Shown here one piece after another: positions 9,025 through 16,702 of a DNA stretch of 64,000 nt. Each line of letters starts with the position of its first letter. Within the stretch, counting starts at the first letter, position 1. The stretch is from assembly GCA_036170535.1 (NCBI GenBank), contig JAVHPJ010000183.1, positions 1-64,000 on the forward strand, in the 5' to 3' direction. Below the pieces are notes generated by a model. That model ran no database searches and had not been told where the DNA came from. It saw only the letters and a list, made by a program, of their open reading frames with translations. The translations under genes were made by a program, and so were the position numbers. Source of the stretch: SSF53 sp036170535. GTDB lineage: Bacteria > Spirochaetota > Leptospiria > Leptospirales > Leptonemataceae.

Positions 9025-9092
9025 ACCCGGCGCCCGTCTGACGAATCATAACTTCCGTCCGCGCGGCCCAGCCGGCTGGAAGGAAACCCTGC

Positions 9093-9623
9093 ATGTCCGC
9101 TATTGATCCCGGTTCGACGCGTATCGCCGCTGAAGCGCTGGCCGGCGCCCTGTCTGAGTTGCGCGGCCTGCTCAGCAATACGCTCAGCGACGCCGACTAT
9201 GCGGGGCTGCAAGCGCCGACCTTTCTGGCGACCGTGGGTCAGCATGTGCGTCATACCCTGGATCATGCGCGCGCGCTGGTCGCCGGCTTTCCCGAAGCTT
9301 GCGTGCGCTACGACGAACGCGAACGCGGCGGCGAGATCGAAACGCGGCGCGGCCTGGCCATTATGGAACTGGCGGCCCTGGAAGCCGCAACACTCGCGCT
9401 GGGCGACGCGGACGGCGCCACGGCGCTCATCGTCGAGCAGATCGCGGACCCGCTTCGCCCGCCGCTGCGCTGCGCTTCCACCCTCGAACGCGAGTTGATA
9501 TTCGTCATGCACCACGGCGTGCACCATCATGCCATGATTGCAGCCATGTTGCGTTCGGCCGGCAAGACGCCGCCCGACGAGTTCGGAGTCGCGCCCGCCC
9601 CCCTGGCGAGCCGCCAACCGTGA
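9093..9623 (+). CDS. DinB-like metal-binding four-helix protein
   Basis: This 176-residue protein has the helical pattern and His spacing of the DinB/YfiT superfamily. His residues are at about 51, 54 and 58 (QHVRHTLDH) and in a His-rich helix near the C-terminus (MHHGVHHHAM). Family members bind a divalent metal; some are thiol-dependent transferases, many have no known role. A good ribosome site (GGAAGGAAA) precedes the ATG. The stop overlaps the next gene as GTGA, which implies translational coupling with the hydrolase/DedA/ATP-grasp fusion. Confidence 0.82.
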   Translation: MSAIDPGSTRIAAEALAGALSELRGLLSNTLSDADYAGLQAPTFLATVGQHVRHTLDHARALVAGFPEACVRYDERERGGEIETRRGLAIMELAALEAATLALGDADGATALIVEQIADPLRPPLRCASTLERELIFVMHHGVHHHAMIAAMLRSAGKTPPDEFGVAPAPLASRQP

Positions 9624-12172
9624 ACGCGCGCCGGGCGGGCCTGCTCTGCGCCTGGGGCCTTGCGCTCATCGCCTCAAACGCCTATCAGCATTTCACGCGA
9701 ACGCCGCCGCCGGCGAATCGCCGCTTTGCCGCGCTCCCCGAGCATGGGCGAATCGCGTACACGGAACACGGAACCGGTCCGAGTGTATTGCTCTTACACG
9801 GCAGTCCGGGCTCCGCCGACGATCTCGACGCTACGGCGCGCGGGCTTGCGCAGCGCTATCGCGCAATCACGCCGGATCTTCTGTGCGCCGGCTTTTCGGA
9901 TCATCCCGGCGACTGCGGCGCGCGCGCCCAGGCCGGCGCCATGCTGGCCTTGCTCGACCGGGTCGGCGTTGAGCGAACGCTGGTTTTCGCGCATTCCTAC
10001 GGCGGAGCCGTGGCGATCGAAATGGCGCGCCGCGCGCCGGAGCGCATACGCGCGCTGGTCAGCTACGGCGGCATCGGCGTTCAGGAAGGCGAAGGCAGCG
10101 GCGACTATTATATAGAACATATCAAATACGCGGCGGGTTCGGCGCTCATCGCGTACGGCGCGGAAGCGCTGCCGCACTTCGGCTGGATCGGCGCTCACCG
10201 GACGCGGCGCGGCTTTTTGCAGCAGTTCCAGGATCTGGATCAGCGCCCGCTGCGCGCCGCGCTCGCAGGCCTGCAAACGCCGACGTTGTTTCTGCATGGC
10301 TCGGAAGATCCGCTCGTGCCCGCCTGGGTCGCCGAAGAACACCGCCGGATCACCCCGCATAGCGAACTCGTAATCTGGAATACCAGTCACTTCCTGGTCT
10401 TCAGCGACGCGGGATCTGCGCGCCTGGCGACTGCGGCGGCTGAGTTTTTCGAGCGTCGCGGCGACGCGCCGGACGGCCCCGTGCGAGCGCCAGTGCGCGA
10501 AACCGAGACCCATCGCGTGCGCCCGGCCCTGCCGCTTACGCTGGAACTGGATCCATCCGTCAACGCCTGGGCGAAAATTCTTGCAATCATCACCGGGACC
10601 CTGGTCTCCGAAGACCTGACCTGCATTTCCGTCGGACTGTTGATCCGCGCGCACCAGCTGGATGTCTTCACCGGACTGTTCGCGTGTTTCATCGGCATTT
10701 TTCTGGGTGATCTGGGCTTATACCTCATGGGCCGACTGATTGCGCTCGGCCTGTTCTCCTCGGCGCGGGTGCGCGCCCTCTTGCCGGAGGCGAAGCTGAA
10801 TCCGCTGCGTGAGCGTTTCGACCGCGAAGGCTGGCGTTTGATTTTTCTGAGCCGCTTTTTGCCCGGCACGCGGTTTCCGGTGTACGTCGGCGCAGGCTTG
10901 ATCGGCGGTCACGCCAGTCGGCTCGCAGTGTTTGCGCTGCTTGCGGGGCTGATCTGGACGCCGCTTCTGGTATTGCTCTCGGCCGCGCTGGGCCCGGCCT
11001 TGCTGGCGCCCTTTCAACGGCTGATCGGCGAAGGCTGGCTTGCGCTTGCGGCTGCGGCGCTCACTGTCTACGCGCTGTTTCTGGGGCTCCGCCGACTGCT
11101 CACCGCGCAGGGCCGCGAAGACCTGCGGCTCAGTTTTGCGCGCGCACGCCGCCTCGAGTTCTGGTCGCCCTGGTTATTCTACGCGCCGCTTTTGCCTCTC
11201 TGGGTGTGGCTGCATCTGCGCTATCGCGGCTTCAAAACAGTGACCGCTTCCAATCCCGGCATCGCCCTCGGCGGACTCATCGGCGAATCGAAGGCCGAGA
11301 TTCTACAACTCTTGCCGCCGCCCTGGACGCTCGCGTATTTCTTAAGTCGTCGCGGGCCGCCGGCCGCAGAACGCAGCGCCGCGGCGCTCGCCCAAATGCA
11401 GGCGCGCGGATTTGATTTTCCGATCATCCTGAAGCCCGATCTTGCAGAAAAGGGCTTTGGCTTGAAACTTGCGCGCGGCCCGGAGGATGTCCAGACCTAC
11501 TTTGCGGCCGAGCCCGACGATGTAATCGTCCAGACCTATCACCCCGGCCCCCACGAGGCGGGCGTTTTTTATTACCGATTTCCGGACGAACCGCAGGGGC
11601 GGATTCTTGCGCTCACGCACAAAGCCTTTCCGGAAGTTACGGGCGACGGTCGCACAACGCTTGCCGACTTGATTCAGCGGCATCCGCGGTATCGCCTGCA
11701 GCGCGATGTATTCTTCGCCCGCCACGCCGATCGGCTCGAGCAGGTCCCGGCGGCTGGCGAGCGGATCAGGCTGGCGCTTGCCGGCAATCACTACCAGGGA
11801 ACCCTGTTCAAAGACGGCGCGGCTTTGATTACGCCGGCGCTGAGCGCGCGCATCGACGAAATCGCCCGGGCCACGCCCGGCTTTTATTTTGGCCGCTTTG
11901 ACGTGCGCTACAGCGATCTCAAACGCTTTCAGGCGGGCGAAGATCTCGCAATTGTGGAACTGAACGGCGCAACTTCCGAGGCCACGGTGATATACGATCC
12001 CGATTGGTCGCCCGCGCAAGTGTACCGCATGTTGGCGCTTCAGTGGCGGCTATTGTTTCAAATCGGCTATGCCAATCGCCAGCGCGGCGTCCCTGCGACC
12101 GGCTACATGCGAATTTTGCAGGAGATTGTCCGTCACCGCAAACGCAATTTTGCATCGAAAGTATCGGACTGA
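9620..12172 (+). CDS. alpha/beta hydrolase - DedA (VTT) - ATP-grasp fusion protein
   Basis: I place the start at GTG 9620, overlapping the DinB-like stop; the open frame continues upstream to 9299, but that part only shadows the DinB gene. The product is about 850 residues with three parts. Residues about 40-275 are an alpha/beta hydrolase: HGSPGS oxyanion region at 60-65, nucleophile elbow HSYGG near 127, Asp in HGSEDPLVP and His in NTSHFLV. Residues about 314-500 are a DedA/SNARE-associated membrane domain with SEDLT, LGDLGLYLMGR and FLSRFLPGTRFP. Residues about 534-850 look like an ATP-grasp ligase, with PIILKPD (nucleotide Lys) and a metal-binding VELNGATSE. DedA proteins are linked to lipid-carrier flipping, so a lipid or envelope role is plausible. 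The substrates are unknown. Confidence 0.88.
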   Translation: MNARRAGLLCAWGLALIASNAYQHFTRTPPPANRRFAALPEHGRIAYTEHGTGPSVLLLHGSPGSADDLDATARGLAQRYRAITPDLLCAGFSDHPGDCGARAQAGAMLALLDRVGVERTLVFAHSYGGAVAIEMARRAPERIRALVSYGGIGVQEGEGSGDYYIEHIKYAAGSALIAYGAEALPHFGWIGAHRTRRGFLQQFQDLDQRPLRAALAGLQTPTLFLHGSEDPLVPAWVAEEHRRITPHSELVIWNTSHFLVFSDAGSARLATAAAEFFERRGDAPDGPVRAPVRETETHRVRPALPLTLELDPSVNAWAKILAIITGTLVSEDLTCISVGLLIRAHQLDVFTGLFACFIGIFLGDLGLYLMGRLIALGLFSSARVRALLPEAKLNPLRERFDREGWRLIFLSRFLPGTRFPVYVGAGLIGGHASRLAVFALLAGLIWTPLLVLLSAALGPALLAPFQRLIGEGWLALAAAALTVYALFLGLRRLLTAQGREDLRLSFARARRLEFWSPWLFYAPLLPLWVWLHLRYRGFKTVTASNPGIALGGLIGESKAEILQLLPPPWTLAYFLSRRGPPAAERSAAALAQMQARGFDFPIILKPDLAEKGFGLKLARGPEDVQTYFAAEPDDVIVQTYHPGPHEAGVFYYRFPDEPQGRILALTHKAFPEVTGDGRTTLADLIQRHPRYRLQRDVFFARHADRLEQVPAAGERIRLALAGNHYQGTLFKDGAALITPALSARIDEIARATPGFYFGRFDVRYSDLKRFQAGEDLAIVELNGATSEATVIYDPDWSPAQVYRMLALQWRLLFQIGYANRQRGVPATGYMRILQEIVRHRKRNFASKVSD

Positions 12173-12183
12173 AGGAACTCGAA

Positions 12184-13473
12184 ATGGAAAAATTCAATCG
12201 ATTCATCTACACGCTCATTGGCGACCCCAGGCACAACTCCCTGGAACACCGATTGTTCAATTCGATCTCGCTGTTAAACGGCTTTGCCAACATCGTGGGC
12301 GTACCGGCCCTCCTGCAACTCGACTATCTATTCCTGGCGCTGCTTACGTTTTCCGTGGGCGTCGTGTTTGTGATCTTTTATTATTTCAGTCGCTTTCACA
12401 GCATCTATCGCAGCCTCTACTGGCCCTTCGTGCTTCTCATTCTGATTTACCTGTTCGTCAACATCCTGGCGAACGCCGGCTCCCTGGGCGGCGCGCACTA
12501 CTACTTGATTCCCGGGCTGGTAATTTCGATCATGCTGTCGCGCAGTCTGAGTCGTTCGCTCGTCTCGGCCACGTTATTCGCCGGGGCTGCAGCGGCGCTC
12601 TTCTATATTGAAGATTTGCATCCGGACTGGATTACGCCGTACAAACGTCCGGAAGATCGCGCCCTGGACGCCGGCCCCAACTATGTGGCCGTGCAGATTT
12701 TCACCGGAGCGCTGGTGCTGGTGCTCGCGCGCAGTTTCAGCGAGGAACGCAATAAATCCGATCGCCTGCTGCAAAACGTCCTGCCGGATGTGATCGCCGA
12801 GGAACTCAAGCGTTTTGATCGTGTTGAACCCCAGCACTACGCGGGCGCCACCGTTCTGTTCACGGACTTTGTGGGCTTCACAAAAATCGCGGAACGTCTT
12901 TCGCCCCAGGGACTGATCGCCGAGCTGGACGCATGTTTTCGCGCCTTTGACCAGATTATGCGCGTGCACGGCCTGGAGAAGATCAAGACCATCGGCGATT
13001 CTTACATGGCGGTCGCCGGCATTCCCGAAGAAAACCTGAGTCATCCCGTGGACGCCGTGCTGGCGGCGCTGGATATTCAACGTTTCATGGCTCAACTTCG
13101 TGCGGAAAAATCCGCGCGCGGCGAGCCTTGCTGGGAGCTGCGCCTGGGCATGCACACAGGCGACCTGGTCGCCGGCGTAATCGGCGAGAAAAAATTCGCC
13201 TACGACGTGTGGGGCGATACGGTCAACACCGCCAGTCGCCTCGAGTCCAGCGGCGCGCCGGGGCGGGTGAATATCTCCGAAACGCTTTACGAACGCGTCA
13301 AAGATCTTTTTGAGTGCGAATATCGCGGCAAGGTAATCGCCAAAAACAAGGGCGAAATCGACATGTACTTTGTACTCGGACTCAAACCCGAATATGCGGA
13401 AGCGGACGGCCGCACGCCCAACGCGCGCTTTCAAGAAATCTACCGGTCGCGCTTTGAAATCGCCGCTGCCTGA
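12184..13473 (+). CDS. membrane class III adenylate/guanylate cyclase (multi-TM type)
   Basis: I use ATG 12184, which has AAGGA seven nt upstream; the open frame extends to 12004 but that overlaps the fusion gene. The 429-residue product has about six membrane segments in residues 30-200 and no large sensor domain. The cyclase domain covers about 225-415. Metal Asp residues are in LFTDFVGFT and KTIGDSYM, the purine Lys in EKIKTIGD, the specificity Asp in AYDVWGDTVN, and the catalytic Asn and Arg in TVNTASRLES. A Lys/Asp pair is typical of adenylate cyclases. It starts 11 nt after the fusion gene, so the two are probably co-transcribed. Confidence 0.92.
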   Translation: MEKFNRFIYTLIGDPRHNSLEHRLFNSISLLNGFANIVGVPALLQLDYLFLALLTFSVGVVFVIFYYFSRFHSIYRSLYWPFVLLILIYLFVNILANAGSLGGAHYYLIPGLVISIMLSRSLSRSLVSATLFAGAAAALFYIEDLHPDWITPYKRPEDRALDAGPNYVAVQIFTGALVLVLARSFSEERNKSDRLLQNVLPDVIAEELKRFDRVEPQHYAGATVLFTDFVGFTKIAERLSPQGLIAELDACFRAFDQIMRVHGLEKIKTIGDSYMAVAGIPEENLSHPVDAVLAALDIQRFMAQLRAEKSARGEPCWELRLGMHTGDLVAGVIGEKKFAYDVWGDTVNTASRLESSGAPGRVNISETLYERVKDLFECEYRGKVIAKNKGEIDMYFVLGLKPEYAEADGRTPNARFQEIYRSRFEIAAA

Positions 13474-13567
13474 CGGGAATTCCAGAACAGAAAAAGCCTT
13501 GAACCGGGCGCCTGCAAGCCGCGAGTGGAAAGAAAGCGCGTCTCATCGCGCGCCGGGGGACTTCAAC

Positions 13568-14047
13568 ATGAGACTACTTGCGCCCATTGTTCTCGCGACG
13601 GCCGTGCTGTTCGCCGCGGCCTGCAACGACTCTGAGCACGATCATCACGAACACCATGATCATGGCGCCCTGTCGGATACTACGCGCATTGCATCGGTCG
13701 ACGGTTATGAGATTGTTTTCGACTTCGTAACAATGGAAGACCATCGCAAGATGATGGAGCTCATGAAACTCAAGATGGACCATGATCCCGCCGCAGATCG
13801 TCACCTGAGCGTCACCATTATCGAAAAACGCACGGGCGCGCAAATCGCAGACGCAGCTGTCAACCTGACCGTATATACTCCGGACGGGCGAGTGGTTTCC
13901 GGCCCCGGCGTCCGCATGGCGGGCGAAGGCATGGTCCACTGGGGACTCGACGTTAAGAGCGGCGGCCCCGGAACGTACCGCGTCGCCGGCGATGTAAAAA
14001 TCGGCGAGCGCAACCTGGCCCCGCTGACGGAATTCACATTCAAATAA
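13568..14047 (+). CDS. His-rich lipoprotein, metal-binding candidate
   Basis: I choose ATG 13568, which starts a lipoprotein signal peptide ending LFAAAC (lipobox); the frame is open from 13370, but that part overlaps the cyclase. The 159-residue product carries a His/Asp/Glu cluster straight after the lipid anchor (HDHHEHHDHG), then a Met/His-rich stretch (MEDHRKMMELMKLKMDHD). The rest looks like a small beta domain (VNLTVYTPDGRVVSG). These features suggest binding of a soft or transition metal such as Cu, Zn or Mn in the periplasm. It lies 14 nt upstream of a GDT1-family cation transporter, which supports a joint role in metal handling (inference). Confidence 0.85.
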   Translation: MRLLAPIVLATAVLFAAACNDSEHDHHEHHDHGALSDTTRIASVDGYEIVFDFVTMEDHRKMMELMKLKMDHDPAADRHLSVTIIEKRTGAQIADAAVNLTVYTPDGRVVSGPGVRMAGEGMVHWGLDVKSGGPGTYRVAGDVKIGERNLAPLTEFTFK

Positions 14048-14061
14048 GGATCGCGCGCGGC

Positions 14062-14340
14062 ATGTTCTGGCAAACTTTCATAACTGTATTTTTAAGCGTC
14101 TTTATCGCCGAACTGGGCGACAAGACCCAACTGGCTACTATGTTGTTCAGCACGGAAAATGAAGCTCCGCGACTGGCGGTTTTCGCCGGCAGCGCGCTGG
14201 CGCTTACCGTTGCGGCGGGGCTCGCCGTACTGGCCGGCTCGGTCATTATGCGTTATGTGAACCCGGGCGCCCTGAAGCTGGTCGCCGGATTGGGTTTCAT
14301 CGCCGTCGGGCTCTGGACGATTTTTTCACGCGGCGCCTAG
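14062..14340 (+). CDS. half-size GDT1/UPF0016 (TMEM165-like) cation transporter
   Basis: This 92-residue protein has three hydrophobic helices and the family signature ELGDKTQ (about residues 17-23). GDT1/TMEM165 proteins transport Mn2+ or Ca2+; full-size members have two copies of this unit, and half-size bacterial forms must assemble as homo- or heterodimers. No second half gene lies next to it. It follows the His-rich lipoprotein closely, as if in one operon. Its UAG stop lies inside the arm of a palindrome shared with the convergent K+ channel gene. Confidence 0.88.
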   Translation: MFWQTFITVFLSVFIAELGDKTQLATMLFSTENEAPRLAVFAGSALALTVAAGLAVLAGSVIMRYVNPGALKLVAGLGFIAVGLWTIFSRGA

Positions 14341-14392
14341 CCCGGATTGTTCATGAAACACGGTGCGCTGCGGCGGCAATAATCCGGGCTAG
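14337..14392. repeat. palindrome with TTCATGAA core, containing both convergent stop codons
   Basis: Perfect 12-nt arms, CTAGCCCGGATT (14337-14348) and AATCCGGGCTAG (14381-14392), enclose a loop of 32 nt that carries TTCATGAA near its left end. The UAG stops of the GDT1 gene (14338-14340) and the K+ channel gene (14389-14391, minus strand) both lie in the arms. It probably acts as a bidirectional terminator or mRNA end stabiliser. A related element lies at 29556-29592 and a degenerate one near 20336. Confidence 0.75.
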
Positions 14393-15417
14393 CGGGCGGC
14401 GGCGAGATGCTCCAGTTTTGTTCGCTGCTCCGGTCCCCCGATGAAAAGCAGCACTCCGCCCGGGTTCAGACGCGTATCGTAGTCGGGATTGTAAACGTAG
14501 CAATCTTCGGAACCGTCCAGTGAATAAGCGACGATTTGCAGGCCGGTGCGCTCAAAAATTTGCGCTTCGCCCAGGGTCTTGCCGGCGAGCCGACTCCGCT
14601 CGGGTATGCGGACTTCTTCGACCCGGATCGACTTGTCCTTTCCGCGCAGCATCCGATCCAGGAAGGTGACGACTTCCGGTCGCAACGCGACCGCCGCGAT
14701 GCGCATCCCGCCAATGAAGTTCGGACTGATCACATGATTGGCGCCGGCGCTTTTCAGCTTTGCATGAATGGAAAGGTCGATTCCGCGCGAGATGATTGTA
14801 AAAGTCGGATTTAACATGCGCGCGGTGAGAGTTAAGAACAAATTATCCTTGTCGTTCGAGAGCGCAGCAATCAGCCCGGCGGCGCGCTCAATGCCCGCAG
14901 CCCGCAGGGTTTCATCGAGAGTGGCATCGCCCTGAACCACCAGTATGCCGTCGAACTCGCGCTTGAGAGATTCCACAATGCGCGGATCGCCCTCAACCGC
15001 CACAAAAGGCCGTTTGGACGAAAACATCTCGCGCACTACATGCACGCCGGTCTGTCCCGCGCCGCAGACGATGAAGTGATCCTGCATATGAGTGATTCTC
15101 CTGAGTATGCGCCGTTCCGCCATGCGGTCGCTTAAATGCGATTCTACAAAAACGGCGGTAAACGCGGATATGCAATACAGCACGACGCCCATGCCGGCGA
15201 AGAGCAAAAGTATGGTGTACCACACGGCGGCCGGGTTAGCCTGCACGCCAAGGATATCGCCGTAACCGACGGTCGTCAGCGAAATGGCCGTCATGAAAAA
15301 AATGTTCGTCCAGGTCTGATCCGGATAGTAGGCGCGATACCCGATTGAGCCCAGCGTAAAGGTTGCCAGCAACAAGAAGAAAGGGAAGCGCAGCTTGCGC
15401 CAGAGTTGGGCGATCAT
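14389..15417 (-). CDS. two-TM potassium channel with RCK (TrkA-N/TrkA-C) domains
   Basis: This 342-residue protein has two membrane helices around a pore loop with the K+ selectivity filter TTVGYGD (residues 48-54). A cytoplasmic RCK/TrkA-N domain follows (about 110-230, nucleotide-binding VCGAGQTG at 117-124, and FVAVEGD with an acidic residue after strand 2). A TrkA-C domain lies at about 255-340 (RLAGKTLGEAQIF). The layout matches MthK/Kch-type channels gated by a bound ligand such as Ca2+ or a nucleotide. It converges on the GDT1 gene. Confidence 0.93.
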   Translation of the reverse strand: MIAQLWRKLRFPFFLLLATFTLGSIGYRAYYPDQTWTNIFFMTAISLTTVGYGDILGVQANPAAVWYTILLLFAGMGVVLYCISAFTAVFVESHLSDRMAERRILRRITHMQDHFIVCGAGQTGVHVVREMFSSKRPFVAVEGDPRIVESLKREFDGILVVQGDATLDETLRAAGIERAAGLIAALSNDKDNLFLTLTARMLNPTFTIISRGIDLSIHAKLKSAGANHVISPNFIGGMRIAAVALRPEVVTFLDRMLRGKDKSIRVEEVRIPERSRLAGKTLGEAQIFERTGLQIVAYSLDGSEDCYVYNPDYDTRLNPGGVLLFIGGPEQRTKLEHLAAAR

Positions 15418-15505
15418 GATGGGGCCCCGCGATAGCAGTACTTACATAATCGTCCGACCGCTGCGGCCGCCTGAGCGGATTTCGCACGCAGAACGGCGCC
15501 GGAGG

Positions 15506-16237
15506 CTATTGTTTTTCCAGTTCGAGGAAAAGCGGATCGGAATCGAGAATCGTCTCAGCCGGGCGGCTCTCCGCGGGCAACAGCGGCGCGACAAACTCCA
15601 CGCCGCGCAGCCGCAGATCCAGCGCGATCGCCGTGCGGCGCTGCAACCAACTCCGATAGGCGTCCAGTTCCGCCGACAGGCCTTCCGCGCCGCGGCAGCC
15701 GGCGACGTATTCTAGAACCGTACGTTCGGCGCCTTCCAGCGCGCGCCGGAACTCGACCGTCTCCGGCGGCCCTTCCTCCACCCCCAGATCGGCCTCGCCG
15801 GCGAGAATCTCGAGCGTCGGCTCCGCGCGGAGCGTTGCGAAGTTTATGCGAAAGTACGGCCCGGATACTCCGAAGACCTGGCGTCCGCTGGGCAGGGCGT
15901 CGCGGCGGTAAACCAGATAAAAAACGCCGCCATCGGGCTCCGGCGATCCGGACGGCAAAACCGGCGTCAGGGTCGCACGCCAGAATTCGGGCGGCAACAA
16001 CGACACGGCGCGATCGCGCAACTCGGCCGGCGTACTGGCGGGAGCGCAATCTGGCGCAGACAGAGACGGCGCGGCGCCCGCGGGCGCAGGCGCAATCGTG
16101 CAGTGCGCGCCGAACCCCACAAGACCGAGGCCGAGGCCAGAGCAGTAAATCGCAAAACACAGCCGGCGCCCCGCCCTCAGGCGGAACGGAAGGTCGATCG
16201 ATCGCGGGCGTGCGCATGTCCGGACGACGGCTTTCAT
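15506..16237 (-). CDS. hypothetical exported protein
   Basis: This 243-residue protein has an N-terminal hydrophobic segment (LCFAIYCSGLGLGLVGFGAH) after a basic stretch, which suggests a signal peptide or anchor. The rest is acidic and soluble, with an Ala/Pro linker and two internal Cys (APDCAPAS, VAGCRGAEG) that could form a disulfide. I do not recognise a family. An overlapping longer minus-strand frame (15555-16517) has an Arg-rich, gene-unlike composition, so I prefer this one. It lies 49 nt from a divergent small exported protein. Confidence 0.6.
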   Translation of the reverse strand: MKAVVRTCARPRSIDLPFRLRAGRRLCFAIYCSGLGLGLVGFGAHCTIAPAPAGAAPSLSAPDCAPASTPAELRDRAVSLLPPEFWRATLTPVLPSGSPEPDGGVFYLVYRRDALPSGRQVFGVSGPYFRINFATLRAEPTLEILAGEADLGVEEGPPETVEFRRALEGAERTVLEYVAGCRGAEGLSAELDAYRSWLQRRTAIALDLRLRGVEFVAPLLPAESRPAETILDSDPLFLELEKQ

Positions 16238-16286
16238 CTGTGGAAAAAGAGTTGCCTCGCGGCGTTGTCGGCGACGCGCTTTCGGG

Positions 16287-16667
16287 ATGACGTTTCGTTT
16301 TCTTCCGCTGCTGGCATTTTTCGCCGCCCTCGTAACTTCCGGCTCCGGCGCAAGCCTGCCCGCCGCCTCCGCCGTCGCCTGGGCGGAAGAAGGTTATGGA
16401 TATGCTTATAACGTCAAGACCATCGAAGAGGCGGAACGCCTCGCGCTCGAATCCTGTCGCAAGAACGGCTGCTCGAATAACATCCGCATCCTGACCAGCT
16501 CGCCGGGCGAAGGCCACGCAGCGCTCGCGGTGGACGGCTCGATCATGGGCGCCGCGGTCGGCTTTCCCGATCCGAATTCAGCTCGCGAACGCGCGGTCCA
16601 GGAATGTCTGAACAATGGCGGCAAGTTCCCGCGCGTCATTCTCACCTGGTATGACCGCGGCTACTGA
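16287..16667 (+). CDS. small exported DUF4189-like protein
   Basis: This 126-residue protein has a signal peptide (LPLLAFFAALVTSGSG). The mature part has two similar halves of the form A-(V/M)-A...A...A...C (AERLALESCRKNGC and ARERAVQECLNNGG), with WAEEGYGYAYN and AALAVDGSIMGAAVGF between them. This resembles DUF4189-type exported proteins, whose function is unknown. Three Cys are present. The match to DUF4189 is from memory of the pattern and is not certain. Confidence 0.7.
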   Translation: MTFRFLPLLAFFAALVTSGSGASLPAASAVAWAEEGYGYAYNVKTIEEAERLALESCRKNGCSNNIRILTSSPGEGHAALAVDGSIMGAAVGFPDPNSARERAVQECLNNGGKFPRVILTWYDRGY

Positions 16668-16702
16668 ACGCAACCCGGGCGCAGGATTCGCGCAACTGGC
16701 CG

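Noticed and set aside
8189..9178. Minus-strand frame opposite the NarL-type regulator
   Set aside because: The plus strand has a clear receiver and LuxR helix-turn-helix; the minus frame is Arg/Gln-rich without motifs.
9299..9619. Upstream extension of the hydrolase/DedA/ATP-grasp frame
   Set aside because: This part reads as Arg-rich sequence out of frame with the DinB-like gene. The GTGA overlap at 9620 gives a better start.
15555..16517. 320-codon minus-strand frame overlapping two exported protein genes
   Set aside because: Arg-rich composition with no signal peptide or domain; two better-supported genes occupy the same bases in other frames.
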